A stretch of DNA of 47,125 nucleotides from DTU015 sp964641455 (GCA_964641455.1 CAZXLH010000017.1:1-47125); one strand, 5' to 3'. Counted from the first letter of the stretch, positions 32,541 to 41,831 are shown. The notes: a model not told the origin generated them from the letters alone. Program-made: numbers and translations.

Positions 32541-33308
32541 GTGTTTGCAGAAGGCATGATTGTAGATTTTATTCTCGTTTTTGCCATGATTGTTGCCGTG
32601 TTCTACACTGTGAGAAAGAGCAGTACCAAAACCTGGAACATTCGTAAGATAGCAGGGTTGGAAGCTATTGATGAGGCTGTTGGCAGGGCAACTGAAACAA
32701 ATAGGATGGTTCTGTATTTACCTGGTTATGGAGGCCTTTCAGATCCGCAAACCCTGGCTTCGCTGGGTGTGTTATCAGAAGTTGCCAAAGCCACAGCGCG
32801 TTATGATACCAATCTTACTGTCGCTGTTGAGTATGCCAACCTTGTTCCTGTGTTTGAGGAAGTTGTACGAACCGGTTATTTGACTGAAGGCAAAATCGAT
32901 AGTTTCAGAACAGAGAACATACGCTGGTTTTCAGATCACTATTATGGCTATGCCATTGCAGTGATCGGCATGATATACAAAGAACGCCCGGCAGCAATGG
33001 TTTTGATGGGGAACTTTGCTTTTGATGCGCTTATGTACGCTGAAGCAGGGGCCCAAGTCGGTGCCATTCAAATAGGCGGAACTGCAAATACCACTCAGAT
33101 ACCTTTCTTTGTGGCGGCTTGCGACTACGCACTAATCGGTGAAGAGATTTTCGCTGCAGCTGCTTACCTTACTCAAGAACCAAACAGGGTTGCCACCATA
33201 GTTGTTGAAGACTGGGGGAAATTCCTGGTAACAGGCCTTGTGCTCTTAGGATCGGTTTTGGCTACATTCAGTGCAGCTGATTGGCTAAATAAACTCCTAG
33301 AGAGTTAG
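32541..33308 (+). CDS. DUF6754 membrane-anchored protein
   Basis: A 255-residue protein that I recognise as DUF6754. GTG 32541 has GGAGG eight bases upstream. It has one N-terminal helix (IVDFILVFAMIVAVFYTV), a soluble alpha/beta domain (residues 30-220) and one C-terminal helix (LVTGLVLLGSVLATFSA). The domain carries IDEAVGRATETNRMVLYLPG, RPAAMVLMGNFAFDALMYAE, a glycine-rich IQIGGTANTTQIPFFVAACD and YALIGEEIFAAAAYL. The family is uncharacterised. The layout suggests a membrane-tethered ligand-binding or enzymatic domain. It is the first of four tightly packed genes, followed by a polytopic protein 17 bases downstream. Confidence 0.78.
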   Translation: MFAEGMIVDFILVFAMIVAVFYTVRKSSTKTWNIRKIAGLEAIDEAVGRATETNRMVLYLPGYGGLSDPQTLASLGVLSEVAKATARYDTNLTVAVEYANLVPVFEEVVRTGYLTEGKIDSFRTENIRWFSDHYYGYAIAVIGMIYKERPAAMVLMGNFAFDALMYAEAGAQVGAIQIGGTANTTQIPFFVAACDYALIGEEIFAAAAYLTQEPNRVATIVVEDWGKFLVTGLVLLGSVLATFSAADWLNKLLES

Positions 33309-33325
33309 AAAAGGAGTGACAAATT

Positions 33326-33940
33326 GTGAAACGTACTTTGCCCTATGTGATAACCGCTGTTTCGGCTGCGATAATTCTTATCAGCATGTTTTTTGGAGTC
33401 GCGCCTAAGGTATCACAAGAACTGGATCAATGGTCCGTTGTTAGTAGTGCTGTTGTGTGCGCTTTTGGCCTTGTTAACCTGACTGCGGTTCACGTAAAGA
33501 ACATCAAACGAAGATCTGAAGATTGGGATTTGTCAATTCTTCTTCTTATATTGACTTACGGCTACTTGATTCTGGGACTGGCCAAGGGTCCTACAGACGA
33601 GCTGTACTCTTGGATATTCAATGCTACAGCTGTGCCGCTGGGAGCTACGTTCTATGCTCTTTTGGCATTTTATATTGTTTCAGCGGCTTACAGAGCTTTT
33701 AGGGCGAAAAGTCGAGATGCTGTGATTCTCTTAGTATCTGCAATTATTGTTCTTATTGGAAAAGCCCCGTTGGGTGAGTATTTGTTTCCGTTCATGGGCG
33801 AGTGGACTAATTGGATCATGGATATTCCAAGTGTAGCTACTATGAGGTCTGTTGCATTTGGTGCTACCCTGGGGGCTCTTATTACAGCTATCCGCGTATT
33901 GCTTGGATTTGACCGTCCATATGCCGCAGGTGGCGAATAG
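33326..33940 (+). CDS. Polytopic membrane protein of the DUF6754 operon (first)
   Basis: A 204-residue protein with about six membrane helices, including YVITAVSAAIILISMFFGVA, SAVVCAFGLVNLTAV, LSILLLILTYGYLILGLA, an AVPLGATFYALLAFYIV helix, DAVILLVSAIIVLIG and a C-terminal FGATLGALITAIRVLLG. GTG 33326 follows AAGGAG. There are no transporter or enzyme motifs I recognise. It lies between the DUF6754 gene and a second anchored alpha/beta gene, with 11 to 17 bases between genes, so a joint membrane complex is likely. Confidence 0.75.
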   Translation: MKRTLPYVITAVSAAIILISMFFGVAPKVSQELDQWSVVSSAVVCAFGLVNLTAVHVKNIKRRSEDWDLSILLLILTYGYLILGLAKGPTDELYSWIFNATAVPLGATFYALLAFYIVSAAYRAFRAKSRDAVILLVSAIIVLIGKAPLGEYLFPFMGEWTNWIMDIPSVATMRSVAFGATLGALITAIRVLLGFDRPYAAGGE

Positions 33941-33951
33941 GAGGTGGCACA

Positions 33952-34788
33952 ATGAATTTTTGGGATAAGTTACAGAATCTAGATCACAGATGGTATTATT
34001 ACATACTGCTAATTGTGATTTCATTGCCTATCATAAAGCCTTGGGGGCTTCCTATTAAGACAGGCGCTGAGTCCGAGGCTTTCCATAACAGTATAGAAGC
34101 GCTTTCCGAGAATAATGTTGTATTCTTGGTAATTGGATATCGTACTGACTCTCTTGTAGAAATGAATCCTCAGCTTACTGTAGTATTCAAGCGTGCACTT
34201 GAAAAAGGCATAAAAGTGGTGACATGGGCTGCTGTAGACGAAGGGGCTATGGTTGCGCAGAATGTAATGCAACCTATAGCTGAGGAAATGGGTGCAGTTT
34301 ATGGTGTAGACTGGATCAATTTAGGTTACAAACCAATTTCCGATGCGCTTTTGCAGAAGATGATAGATGATTTTCCACAAGCCATGGCTTATTCCGAAAT
34401 GGGCGGAGGGAATTTGGACAGTTTCGAAATCACCAAGGATTTCCATACAGTAACCCAATCCGATCTTATAGTTTGTCTTAGCAACGTGACGCCTAGCCCG
34501 GCTCAGAGTGTATTGAGGATAATATCTCTTCCTACAGGTGTTCCATTGGTAATGGGTACAGCATCGCTTACTGTGCCAGGGGAAATGCCGTATTACGCGT
34601 CGGGCCAGTACAAAGGGCTGATATGTGGGCTTCGAGGCGCTGCCGAATATGAGCTGCTTACCGGCTATCCGGGCAGCGCTATTTTGGGTATGGATGCTCA
34701 GTCGGCCGCCCACTTTTTGGTGATCATTCTTATTGCACTTGGTAACCTTGGTGACTTTCTGAGCAAAAAGGAGGGTGAGAATCGATGA
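33952..34788 (+). CDS. Second anchored alpha/beta protein of the DUF6754 operon
   Basis: A 278-residue protein with a perfect AGGAGGTGG site before ATG 33952. The topology mirrors the DUF6754 protein: one N-terminal helix (WYYYILLIVISLPIIKPWG), a soluble domain of Rossmann-like alternation, and one C-terminal helix (AAHFLVIILIALGNLGDFL). Notable segments are NSIEALSENNVVFLVIGYRT, ALEKGIKVVTWAAVDEGAMV, the DWINLGYKP motif and the LPTGVPLVMGTASLTVPGEM block. Sequence similarity to the first gene is not obvious by eye, but length, topology and position suggest a distant relative or partner. No function is recognised. Its stop codon overlaps the next start (ATGA). Confidence 0.72.
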   Translation: MNFWDKLQNLDHRWYYYILLIVISLPIIKPWGLPIKTGAESEAFHNSIEALSENNVVFLVIGYRTDSLVEMNPQLTVVFKRALEKGIKVVTWAAVDEGAMVAQNVMQPIAEEMGAVYGVDWINLGYKPISDALLQKMIDDFPQAMAYSEMGGGNLDSFEITKDFHTVTQSDLIVCLSNVTPSPAQSVLRIISLPTGVPLVMGTASLTVPGEMPYYASGQYKGLICGLRGAAEYELLTGYPGSAILGMDAQSAAHFLVIILIALGNLGDFLSKKEGENR

Positions 34789-35393
34789 GTGCTGCTTTGA
34801 GTAACTGGTTAGCGCTTTTCTTTACTGTATGTATATTTTCTCTGCTCTTGTATAAAGACAACAAACTCTTTCGTTTGGCAGAAACTGTGCTAGTCGGAAT
34901 CACTGCTGCCAACGGGATAGTATTGACATTTAATAATTATATTAAGCCTACAATCGTTTCTGATATAGGAACTGACGGTAAGTATTGGTATATCATACCG
35001 ATATTGATGGGACTTCTCATGTATACGAGATTTTTCGGCCCAATTGGTTGGTTGTCTCGTATTCCCATGGGCTTATGGCTGGGTATTGGAGCGGGTTATA
35101 TCCTTACCAGGCAACCGGCGGTATTCTTCAGCCAAATCCAGGCATCCTTTTTGCAACTTAACAGCATAAACAATATCATATTCGTGCTTGGTGTGGTGAC
35201 TGTCCTTGCTTATTTCTTCTTTACTGTTGAGACGAGCAAAGGGCCTATGAAAGTAGCGAGCGAGATCGGAAAATGTTTCTTGCTGGTTACATTCGGGGCT
35301 GCTTTTGCCAATACAGTCATGTCCAGGGTATCGGTCCTGCTTGGTAGGATGCAGTTCATTTTTCAAGATATGTTCAACCTAGGGGTCCAGTAG
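34785..35393 (+). CDS. Polytopic membrane protein of the DUF6754 operon (second)
   Basis: A 202-residue protein with five or six membrane helices (LSNWLALFFTVCIFSLLLY, ETVLVGITAANGIVLTF, YWYIIPILMGLLMYTRFF, MGLWLGIGAGYIL, IIFVLGVVTVLAYFFF, CFLLVTFGAAFANTVM). Its ATG overlaps the previous stop by four bases behind GGAGGGTGAG, so translation is coupled. It closes the alternating anchored-polytopic-anchored-polytopic gene order and is followed by a terminator. I recognise no family. Confidence 0.74.
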   Translation: MSAALSNWLALFFTVCIFSLLLYKDNKLFRLAETVLVGITAANGIVLTFNNYIKPTIVSDIGTDGKYWYIIPILMGLLMYTRFFGPIGWLSRIPMGLWLGIGAGYILTRQPAVFFSQIQASFLQLNSINNIIFVLGVVTVLAYFFFTVETSKGPMKVASEIGKCFLLVTFGAAFANTVMSRVSVLLGRMQFIFQDMFNLGVQ

Positions 35394-35413
35394 ATTCGGT
35401 TTCATATATTGAC

Positions 35414-35450
35414 GGACGGTTCCCATCAGTTACTTAGGTGGGAATCGTCT
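35414..35450 (+). terminator. Terminator of the DUF6754 operon
   Basis: GGACGGTTCCCA (35414-35425) pairs with TGGGAATCGTCT (35439-35450) over 12 positions including two G-U pairs, with a 13-base loop. CTGTTTCTCTT follows. It lies 20 bases after the last stop codon. Confidence 0.82.
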
Positions 35451-35620
35451 CTGTTTCTCTTAACCTAATAGGAAATATCCAGTGATTTGCCGAAGTCAGT
35501 TTTTCGAAATGAACCTTGAATTTCCTGGCGGCTTTGATTGCTGTAAATGTGACACTAACGATAGGTTCTTTAAAAGACAGGTTATAGATTACTTAATACA
35601 TTGGAAGGAGCATAGAACAC

Positions 35621-36730
35621 ATGCCCAGAGTAAAACGAGCCCTTGAGCATATTGACGAACTTAACCTGGACGGTTTGTTCTTGGTACAAAACGAGCGAGT
35701 AAGCAAGAAAAATGTTAGGTATCTTAGCGGATTTACAGGTTCGACTGCCTACCTGGTAATTACCCCTAAGAAACGGGTTATTACAGTTGATGACCGGTAT
35801 ACGGTGCAGGCAGCTGAGCAGTGTAAGCCGTACGGGTTTGAAGTTGTACCCCACGTAAGGCCATTTACAGGTGCATTGAAAAAGATAGTAAAAGAGCTCG
35901 GAATCAAAAGGCTTGGATACGAGACTGAGGCAATTATGGTTTCCATGTTCAACACGGTCAACAAGGCCCTGCCTGATGTCGAATTGGTACCGACTACGAA
36001 CTTTGTTGAAAATTTGAGGGCAATAAAGGATCAAGATGAGGTTGCGATTTTGGCAGAAGCTGCCGAAATGACCGACAAACTGTTTGAACATGTGTTGGAG
36101 TACATTAAACCCGGTGTTACGGAAAAGGACCTTGCTCTTGAGTTTGAGTATTATGCCAGAAAAATGGGGGCATCCGGCCTTTCCTTTGACTTAATTGTTG
36201 CATCCGGCGCTCGAGGAGCCATGCAGCACGGAGCGCCTACCGATAAGCAGATTGAAAACGGTGATTTTATTGTAATGGATTTCGGGATAGCGTACCAAGG
36301 CTATCTTACTGATATGACCAGAACTGTGTTAGTGGGAAAGGCTACCAAAGAGCAGAAAAGGGCCTACAGTACTGTGAAACACGCCCAAGAGCAAGCGTGC
36401 GATTTGATCAGGCCAGGTTTGCTCGGCAGTGAATCTGCCAAAAAGGCTTACGAAATTATGGTTGCTGCAGGTTACAAGGAATATTGCTCTCAGAATCTGG
36501 GCCACGGCGTAGGCCTGGAAATTCACGAGGAACCGTATTTGACACTTGACGGAGATTTGGTACTTAAACCGGGCCATCTGGTCACTGTTGAACCGGGTAT
36601 CTATATTCCGGGATGGGGTGGAGTGCGTATTGAGGACATGGTTCTGGTTCAAGGTGAAGGTAAGGATGATGGACAAGATATTGCTCCTCGCATACTTACT
36701 CATTCCACTAAGGAGTTGATTGAGCTATAA
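35621..36730 (+). CDS. Xaa-Pro peptidase (M24B family)
   Basis: A 369-residue cytoplasmic metallopeptidase that removes the N-terminal residue before proline (aminopeptidase P/prolidase type). ATG 35621 follows GGAAGGAG. The N-terminal creatinase-like domain shows NVRYLSGFTGSTAYLVITP. The pita-bread catalytic domain contains all five metal ligands: Asp220 and Asp231 in MDFGIAYQGYLTDMTRT, His295 in GHGVGLEIHEEP, Glu324 in VEPGIYIPG and Glu338 in RIEDMV. It ends with the usual ILTHSTKELIEL. With two S9 peptidases and the peptide transporter it completes a route for proline-containing peptides. Confidence 0.95.
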   Translation: MPRVKRALEHIDELNLDGLFLVQNERVSKKNVRYLSGFTGSTAYLVITPKKRVITVDDRYTVQAAEQCKPYGFEVVPHVRPFTGALKKIVKELGIKRLGYETEAIMVSMFNTVNKALPDVELVPTTNFVENLRAIKDQDEVAILAEAAEMTDKLFEHVLEYIKPGVTEKDLALEFEYYARKMGASGLSFDLIVASGARGAMQHGAPTDKQIENGDFIVMDFGIAYQGYLTDMTRTVLVGKATKEQKRAYSTVKHAQEQACDLIRPGLLGSESAKKAYEIMVAAGYKEYCSQNLGHGVGLEIHEEPYLTLDGDLVLKPGHLVTVEPGIYIPGWGGVRIEDMVLVQGEGKDDGQDIAPRILTHSTKELIEL

Positions 36731-36839
36731 CACTAATTAAAACGGTTGACGCAAATTCGGCACTTATGCAAGTCAAAAACCGGGTCTGGACTTTTGGCCC
36801 TGGGTAAGCGAACAGATTAATATAAAGGGGAGAGAAGAT

Positions 36840-39218
36840 ATGGCTCCGGACAAGACAGCAAATTTAACAGCAAATCTTGAAGAGAAGCAAATACCTAAGG
36901 TAACCTGGGAGGATTATGCCCGTGCCGAAAGGTTTTTACCGCAGAACATAGGGAAACTGGCTTACAGTTTGAATATCACTCCCAATTGGGCAGGTAAAGA
37001 GGATTGTTTTTGGTATAAGGTAGATACCCGTCAAGGCAAGAAATTTATGTTCGTTGACCCTGAAGCCAGGTTGCATCAAGAAGCTTTCGATCACGTAAAA
37101 CTTGCAGCTCAACTGTCTCGGGTTACTAAGCGCGCTTACGTGCATACACACCTTCCTTTCGATAAGTTCAGATATGCTGATTCTAACCTTTCTGCAATTG
37201 TTTTCGAAGCCGAGGAAACTACCTGGCAGTTTGATCTTAAGGCCGGCGAACTCACCAGGTGTTCGGAGGACACCGGTAGCTTTGGCCAGGGTTCTGCTGA
37301 GATAACCGAAGTAGTTTCGCCGGACGAAAAATGGGCTGTCTTTGTAAAGGACTATAATCTCTATGTTAGATGTATTTCTACCGGCAAACAAATTCAACTG
37401 ACTGTTGATGGCGAAGAAAAATACCACTATGCAGCGCCTTTCAGAAATCCGCTGCTTGATGCCGGACTGATGGAACCTGAGCGCGCCGGATACTATTTGA
37501 GGCCTGCAGTTGTTTGGTCACCTGATTCGAAGCGAATTCTTACATACAAAATTAACCACAAAGATGTGGGTGAATGCTATCTGGTTCAATCGTGCCCGCC
37601 GGATGGCAGCAAGCGGCCTAAATTGTATCGTTACGTTTACCCTTTGCCAGGCGACAAAAATGTGCCAATGGCAGAGCCTGTAATAATCAATTTGGAAGAG
37701 GTTATAGAAAAGCACTCTCAGGGTGAGGCGTCAGATGTTTCTGCTCAACCTCAAACTCAGGCTGATCAGGTCAAGGTGAAAATCGATCCTGTGCAGCAAC
37801 TGTATTATGGTGCACCTTATTGTTGGACTTATTGGACAACCGGTGATAACCGGCGCATCTATTTTATGCGTCGTGAGCGAGGATATACTGTCAAACGGTT
37901 GTACTTAATCGATCCTGAAACAGGAGATAGCCAGGTACTTATTGAGGAAGAAAGCCCTACTGCAGTTGAGCACTACGCTCCCAGGGCAGTGGATGACGGC
38001 AAGTTGATTATATGGCACTCGGAGCAGGATGGTTGGGCCCATTTGTATATGTATGACGGGCTTACAGGCGAACTTAAGCACCGGATTACATCAGGGCCTT
38101 GGGTTGTCCGGGAGATTAAGTACATTGACGAACTTGACAGGGTAGTTTACTTTACTGCCAGCGGATTAGAGGAGAACAGGAACCCTTACTACAGGCACCT
38201 CTACAGGGTGAATTTTGACGGAACCGGGTTACAACTCCTTACTCCCGAAGATGCTGAACATGAGACAATGTTTACTCCCAGCGGTAAGTACTTTGTTGAC
38301 CGTTATTCCAGGGTTGATTTGGCGCCTGTCATGGTTTTGCGTAAAAATGACGGGGATCTTGTTTCCGAACTTGAGAAGGCCGACTTGGAACTTCTCTTTG
38401 AAACAGGGTGGAGTTTTCCTGAAAGATTTTGTGTAAAAGCCCGGGACGGCGTAACTGATATTTATGGCATGATCATAAGGCCGTCGAATTTCGATCCAAA
38501 CAAGAGTTATCCTGTTATTGAGGCTAACTACTCGGGCCCACAGACTGCGAGAACGCCCAGGGCTTTTGGAGACAGCGATGGAAGCAGGCAGTTTTGGCAG
38601 GACCAGGCTATTGCCGAACTTGGGTTCATTGTAGTTACTGTGGACGGGCTTGGAATGGCGTTCCGTTCTAAGGCGTTTCAGGATTATTCATACAAGAACT
38701 TAGGCGATGCCGGTATGCCTGATCATATTGCCGCCTTCAGGCAACTTGCTGATCGGTATCCGTATCTGGATCTCAGCAGAGTGGGTATTTACGGAGGTTC
38801 AGCCGGAGGGTATGGAGCAGGCCGCGCTATACTGGAACATCCGGATTTCTTCAAAGTTGCAGTGGTCTGGGCCGGCAACCATGACCATAGAACTGACAAA
38901 GCGAGTTGGATCGAAAGGTACATGGGGCTTCCGGTAGGCCCCCATTACGAAGAACAGGCTAATCCTACTTTGGCATCCAACTTGAAAGGCAAGCTGTTTA
39001 TTATCCACGGTGAAATGGACGAAAACGTGCCACCGGCAGCATCTTTGCAGCTGGTAGATGCACTTATCAAAGCCAACAAGGATTTCGATTTCTTGATACT
39101 GCCCAATGGTGCCCACGCTGACGGGTTTCATCCATATATTACGCGTAAGCGGTGGGATTACTTCGTAAAGCACCTGTTAGGGGAGACTCCGCCTGAGGGG
39201 TATAAGATCGGAGAGTAA
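36840..39218 (+). CDS. S9 family (dipeptidyl-peptidase IV-like) serine peptidase
   Basis: A 792-residue serine peptidase. ATG 36840 follows GGGGAGAG. No signal peptide is visible, so it is probably cytoplasmic. Residues 100-480 form the DPP IV-type beta-propeller (EVVSPDEKWAVFVKDYNLYV and VVWSPDSKRILTYKINH). The hydrolase domain has an oxyanion region (EANYSGPQTARTPRAFGD) and a triad of Ser654 in GGSAGG, Asp727 in GEMDENVPP and His759 in NGAHADGFHP. GGSAGG replaces the usual GWSYGG, and YSGP replaces the Y-G-G-P-type turn, so specificity may differ from true DPP IV. It is 109 bases downstream of the Xaa-Pro peptidase gene and probably shares its transcript. Confidence 0.93.
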   Translation: MAPDKTANLTANLEEKQIPKVTWEDYARAERFLPQNIGKLAYSLNITPNWAGKEDCFWYKVDTRQGKKFMFVDPEARLHQEAFDHVKLAAQLSRVTKRAYVHTHLPFDKFRYADSNLSAIVFEAEETTWQFDLKAGELTRCSEDTGSFGQGSAEITEVVSPDEKWAVFVKDYNLYVRCISTGKQIQLTVDGEEKYHYAAPFRNPLLDAGLMEPERAGYYLRPAVVWSPDSKRILTYKINHKDVGECYLVQSCPPDGSKRPKLYRYVYPLPGDKNVPMAEPVIINLEEVIEKHSQGEASDVSAQPQTQADQVKVKIDPVQQLYYGAPYCWTYWTTGDNRRIYFMRRERGYTVKRLYLIDPETGDSQVLIEEESPTAVEHYAPRAVDDGKLIIWHSEQDGWAHLYMYDGLTGELKHRITSGPWVVREIKYIDELDRVVYFTASGLEENRNPYYRHLYRVNFDGTGLQLLTPEDAEHETMFTPSGKYFVDRYSRVDLAPVMVLRKNDGDLVSELEKADLELLFETGWSFPERFCVKARDGVTDIYGMIIRPSNFDPNKSYPVIEANYSGPQTARTPRAFGDSDGSRQFWQDQAIAELGFIVVTVDGLGMAFRSKAFQDYSYKNLGDAGMPDHIAAFRQLADRYPYLDLSRVGIYGGSAGGYGAGRAILEHPDFFKVAVVWAGNHDHRTDKASWIERYMGLPVGPHYEEQANPTLASNLKGKLFIIHGEMDENVPPAASLQLVDALIKANKDFDFLILPNGAHADGFHPYITRKRWDYFVKHLLGETPPEGYKIGE

Positions 39219-39344
39219 GCTTAGGGGTTTAAGGTGCATTGGTTTGGCTTATGGCTAAATCTGTGGCCTGTCTCAAAAGGTGTTTACTAAAAAACCGAAA
39301 TACGGGAGTAGTTTGGAGTTTTCGGACGCACAGAACAAAGTACA

Positions 39345-39382
39345 AAAAGCCAGGAACTTTGGTTTTTGAGTTCCTGGCTTTT
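39345..39382. terminator. Bidirectional terminator between S9 peptidase and adenine-deaminase-like genes
   Basis: AAAAGCCAGGAAC (39345-39357) and its perfect complement (39370-39382) form a 13-base-pair stem with A-run and T-run ends. Loop and flanks suit termination from both sides. Confidence 0.9.
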
Positions 39383-39488
39383 GGGTTTTCTGCCTGCAGC
39401 CAGGAGGCACTGGGTTTGGTGTTTCACTACAGAGAGATTCAGCACCGGCTCTTTTTGCTGTAAACACGGCGCCTAATCACACAATCAA

Positions 39489-41678
39489 TCACCACACAGG
39501 CGGCACAGGCTTCTCATGCAAGATATCGAAAAGGCCCTGGTCAGTAAGGACAAACCTCCTGGGATGGCATGTAAGATATGCAAAAGTAAGTATATCTATA
39601 GGTTTGGCAGCCATGGTGTTGGCCAGGTCCGGAGGTATTTGAGAAAGCCCTGTTTTCGGAAGCCTACCGGATGCAGGTGCCTGTACATGTGTTTTTCGTG
39701 TTTGGTTGTTGTCCCCGGTGAATGCCTGTTCTTGAATACCTTCGCTGCAACCGGTTTGACTGCTTCTAAGGGATGCTCCTGCTTTCTCAACAGCGCGGCT
39801 AAGCTCAGCAACTTTCTTCGGCGGTGCATCAGACATAAGCCCAAATATGGGCAATGGCAATTCGGCAAGCACTTGGCCGTCTTCTACCACCACAATTCCA
39901 CCCTGGATTTGAGCCACCCTGTTTACGGCTACTGCCATGTCATGGTCATTTGCTCCTACAACCGAGATATTATGGCTGTCATGAAGGACGCTCATAGCTA
40001 TAGCGCCTTTAATAAAGCCCCAGTGCCAAAATCCAAGGCCGATGTTTCCGGTTCCATGGTGCCTCTCCACAATGGCTACTTTATTGATTCCGGTTGCCGG
40101 ATCAGGTTCGACAAAGCCGTTACGTACAGGTAACCTGCAGGCAATTGGCTCTATGTCACTTGAATAGTAAAAAGGAGGAAGCACAAGCGCATGTACTTCT
40201 CTGTAAGTTTTTTTGCCGGCTTTTAGTGCTGAACCATCTGTTGCCTCGGAGGAAGTAATTGCAGTATGTTTGTGCGGCCGTGAAGCACCAGGTATATTAG
40301 ACTCATGATAATCTGCCAAATTGCATTTTGCTTGAGAAGTATTAGGAGCAGCAATCCGGAAATCTTCTGCTGTAACTTTCCGGGCAAGTTTCACAGTGTT
40401 AAGTGCGTACTCAGGAGCCATTCTGTTTGTCTTGTCGGCTTCGTTTATCTTAACCGGACTGTCTATTATACCGGCCCGGCCCGGCTTTTCGCACTTGCCG
40501 AAGCCTCCAAGATCTACTATGAGTTTTCCATCCCGTGCAACCTCCCGGCCGCTGGCAAACACTCTGTCAATGGCCACTTTTTCAAGATCGCTTACAACAA
40601 GAATATCAGCATACCGTCCTGGCGCGATTCCTCCGTGGTCGCGGTCTAACCGCCAGTGCTTGGCATTGTTGATAGTTGCCATCTGATAGGCCCTTATTGG
40701 AGGAACACCTACTTTTATGGCCATGCGAACTTCGTACTCAAGGCTGCCCAGTTCCAGAAGTTTTTCTACCGGCCTGTCATCTACTGCCAGTCCTACACGG
40801 CTCCAATCGATTTGGCTTTCCAGCAATTTCTTGATCGTGGGTATCTCACGCTCGACCTTAAGCTGAATAGTGAATCCCTGCCTGAGCATTTCAAGGGCTT
40901 GCTCCGGGCTATGTGGGCTGTGGGTGGATTGAACTCCTGACGAGGCGTAGGCAGCCAGGTGGTTTCCTGAGAATCCGCCATGCCCTTCAATAGGCTGGTT
41001 TGCTTTAAGTGCCTCGTGGATAAGGCCCCAAACCCGTGGGTCGTTTTCGAATATCCTCGGTGGGTCCATCATTTCACCTAAACCTATGACCCGAGGCCAC
41101 TTCAATGCTTGCTTGAATTCCTCTCCACCTATGTAACCGCCTGTGGTTTCGACGTTCGTCGGCGGAGTAGCTGACGGAACTTGTACGTATACTTTCTGGG
41201 GAAGCCCTTGTGTGTTTTCCAGGAAATAACGTATTGCGTCCAGCCCGCCGGGTGCACATGCTTCATGTGGGTCTTCCACCAATGCAGTAAGGCCCCTGGG
41301 GAGTGTAATCTGAGCATGCCGCCAAGGAGCCAATCTTGAACTTTCTATGTGATAGTGGGCATCTACAAAGCCTGGAGTAAGGTACGCACCTGCCACATCA
41401 ACTATCTTAGTCTGATGTCCTATGCATGAAGAAACGTTTCCTACCAAGGCAATTCTTTCACCGGCTATGGCAATATCTGCGTTATGTAAGATTTCCCCTG
41501 TATATACGTTAAGCAACCTGCCGTTTTTGATCACCAGGCCGGCCGGTTTTCTCCCCAGGGCAACCTCAATTAAGTGTTGCCTTTCGTGTACTTGGCCTGA
41601 CGTGGATAAACCATTTAAAGTTTGACACTTACTCTCTAAGTTGTTTGGCGGTGTATTGGCCCATTTGTTTTCCGGCAT
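39489..41678 (-). CDS. Adenine deaminase-like amidohydrolase, enlarged
   Basis: A 729-residue metal-dependent amidohydrolase most like adenine deaminase (adenine to hypoxanthine). ATG 41678 follows AGGAGGG. Metal-site motifs are visible: PGFVDAHYHIESS (near 110-122), LVEDPHEACAPGG, GLGEMMDPP, IEGHGGFSG and AVDDRP (the late aspartate). Typical members are about 570-600 residues. This one carries a polar insert around residues 460-520 (rich in Ser, His and Lys, with NIPGASRPHKHTAITSSEAT) and a second near residues 650-690 (GDNNQTRKTHVQAPASGR). The usual SDHE after the GHGG motif reads STHS, and the usual DD-x-GH block lacks GH (LELGSLEYEV). So this may be a divergent subfamily with altered substrate. 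It stands alone with its own promoter candidate. Confidence 0.84.
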   Translation of the reverse strand: MPENKWANTPPNNLESKCQTLNGLSTSGQVHERQHLIEVALGRKPAGLVIKNGRLLNVYTGEILHNADIAIAGERIALVGNVSSCIGHQTKIVDVAGAYLTPGFVDAHYHIESSRLAPWRHAQITLPRGLTALVEDPHEACAPGGLDAIRYFLENTQGLPQKVYVQVPSATPPTNVETTGGYIGGEEFKQALKWPRVIGLGEMMDPPRIFENDPRVWGLIHEALKANQPIEGHGGFSGNHLAAYASSGVQSTHSPHSPEQALEMLRQGFTIQLKVEREIPTIKKLLESQIDWSRVGLAVDDRPVEKLLELGSLEYEVRMAIKVGVPPIRAYQMATINNAKHWRLDRDHGGIAPGRYADILVVSDLEKVAIDRVFASGREVARDGKLIVDLGGFGKCEKPGRAGIIDSPVKINEADKTNRMAPEYALNTVKLARKVTAEDFRIAAPNTSQAKCNLADYHESNIPGASRPHKHTAITSSEATDGSALKAGKKTYREVHALVLPPFYYSSDIEPIACRLPVRNGFVEPDPATGINKVAIVERHHGTGNIGLGFWHWGFIKGAIAMSVLHDSHNISVVGANDHDMAVAVNRVAQIQGGIVVVEDGQVLAELPLPIFGLMSDAPPKKVAELSRAVEKAGASLRSSQTGCSEGIQEQAFTGDNNQTRKTHVQAPASGRLPKTGLSQIPPDLANTMAAKPIDILTFAYLTCHPRRFVLTDQGLFDILHEKPVPPVW

Positions 41679-41755
41679 CTTTTGTACCCTCCTGAGTTTG
41701 CAATGTTCCGAAAACCCGGCTAGACAAACTTTGCATATGTACTTTCCTGTATTTG

Positions 41756-41784
41756 ATTATATCCCGTTGTTTGGTGTGGATAAA
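41756..41784 (-). promoter_or_regulatory. Candidate promoter of the adenine-deaminase-like gene
   Basis: A perfect minus-strand TATAAT (41761-41756) lies 17 bases after a weak -35 TTTATC (41784-41779). The leader would be about 70 bases. No purine riboswitch is visible. Confidence 0.4.
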
Positions 41785-41831
41785 AATATGATAGCCTGAT
41801 GTTCTTCATACGACACAAGCCCGCATTTTAA

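Noticed and set aside
39516..40133. 205-codon plus-strand frame opposite the adenine-deaminase-like gene
   Set aside because: It is antisense to conserved coding sequence, and the composition is cysteine-rich and unlike a protein.
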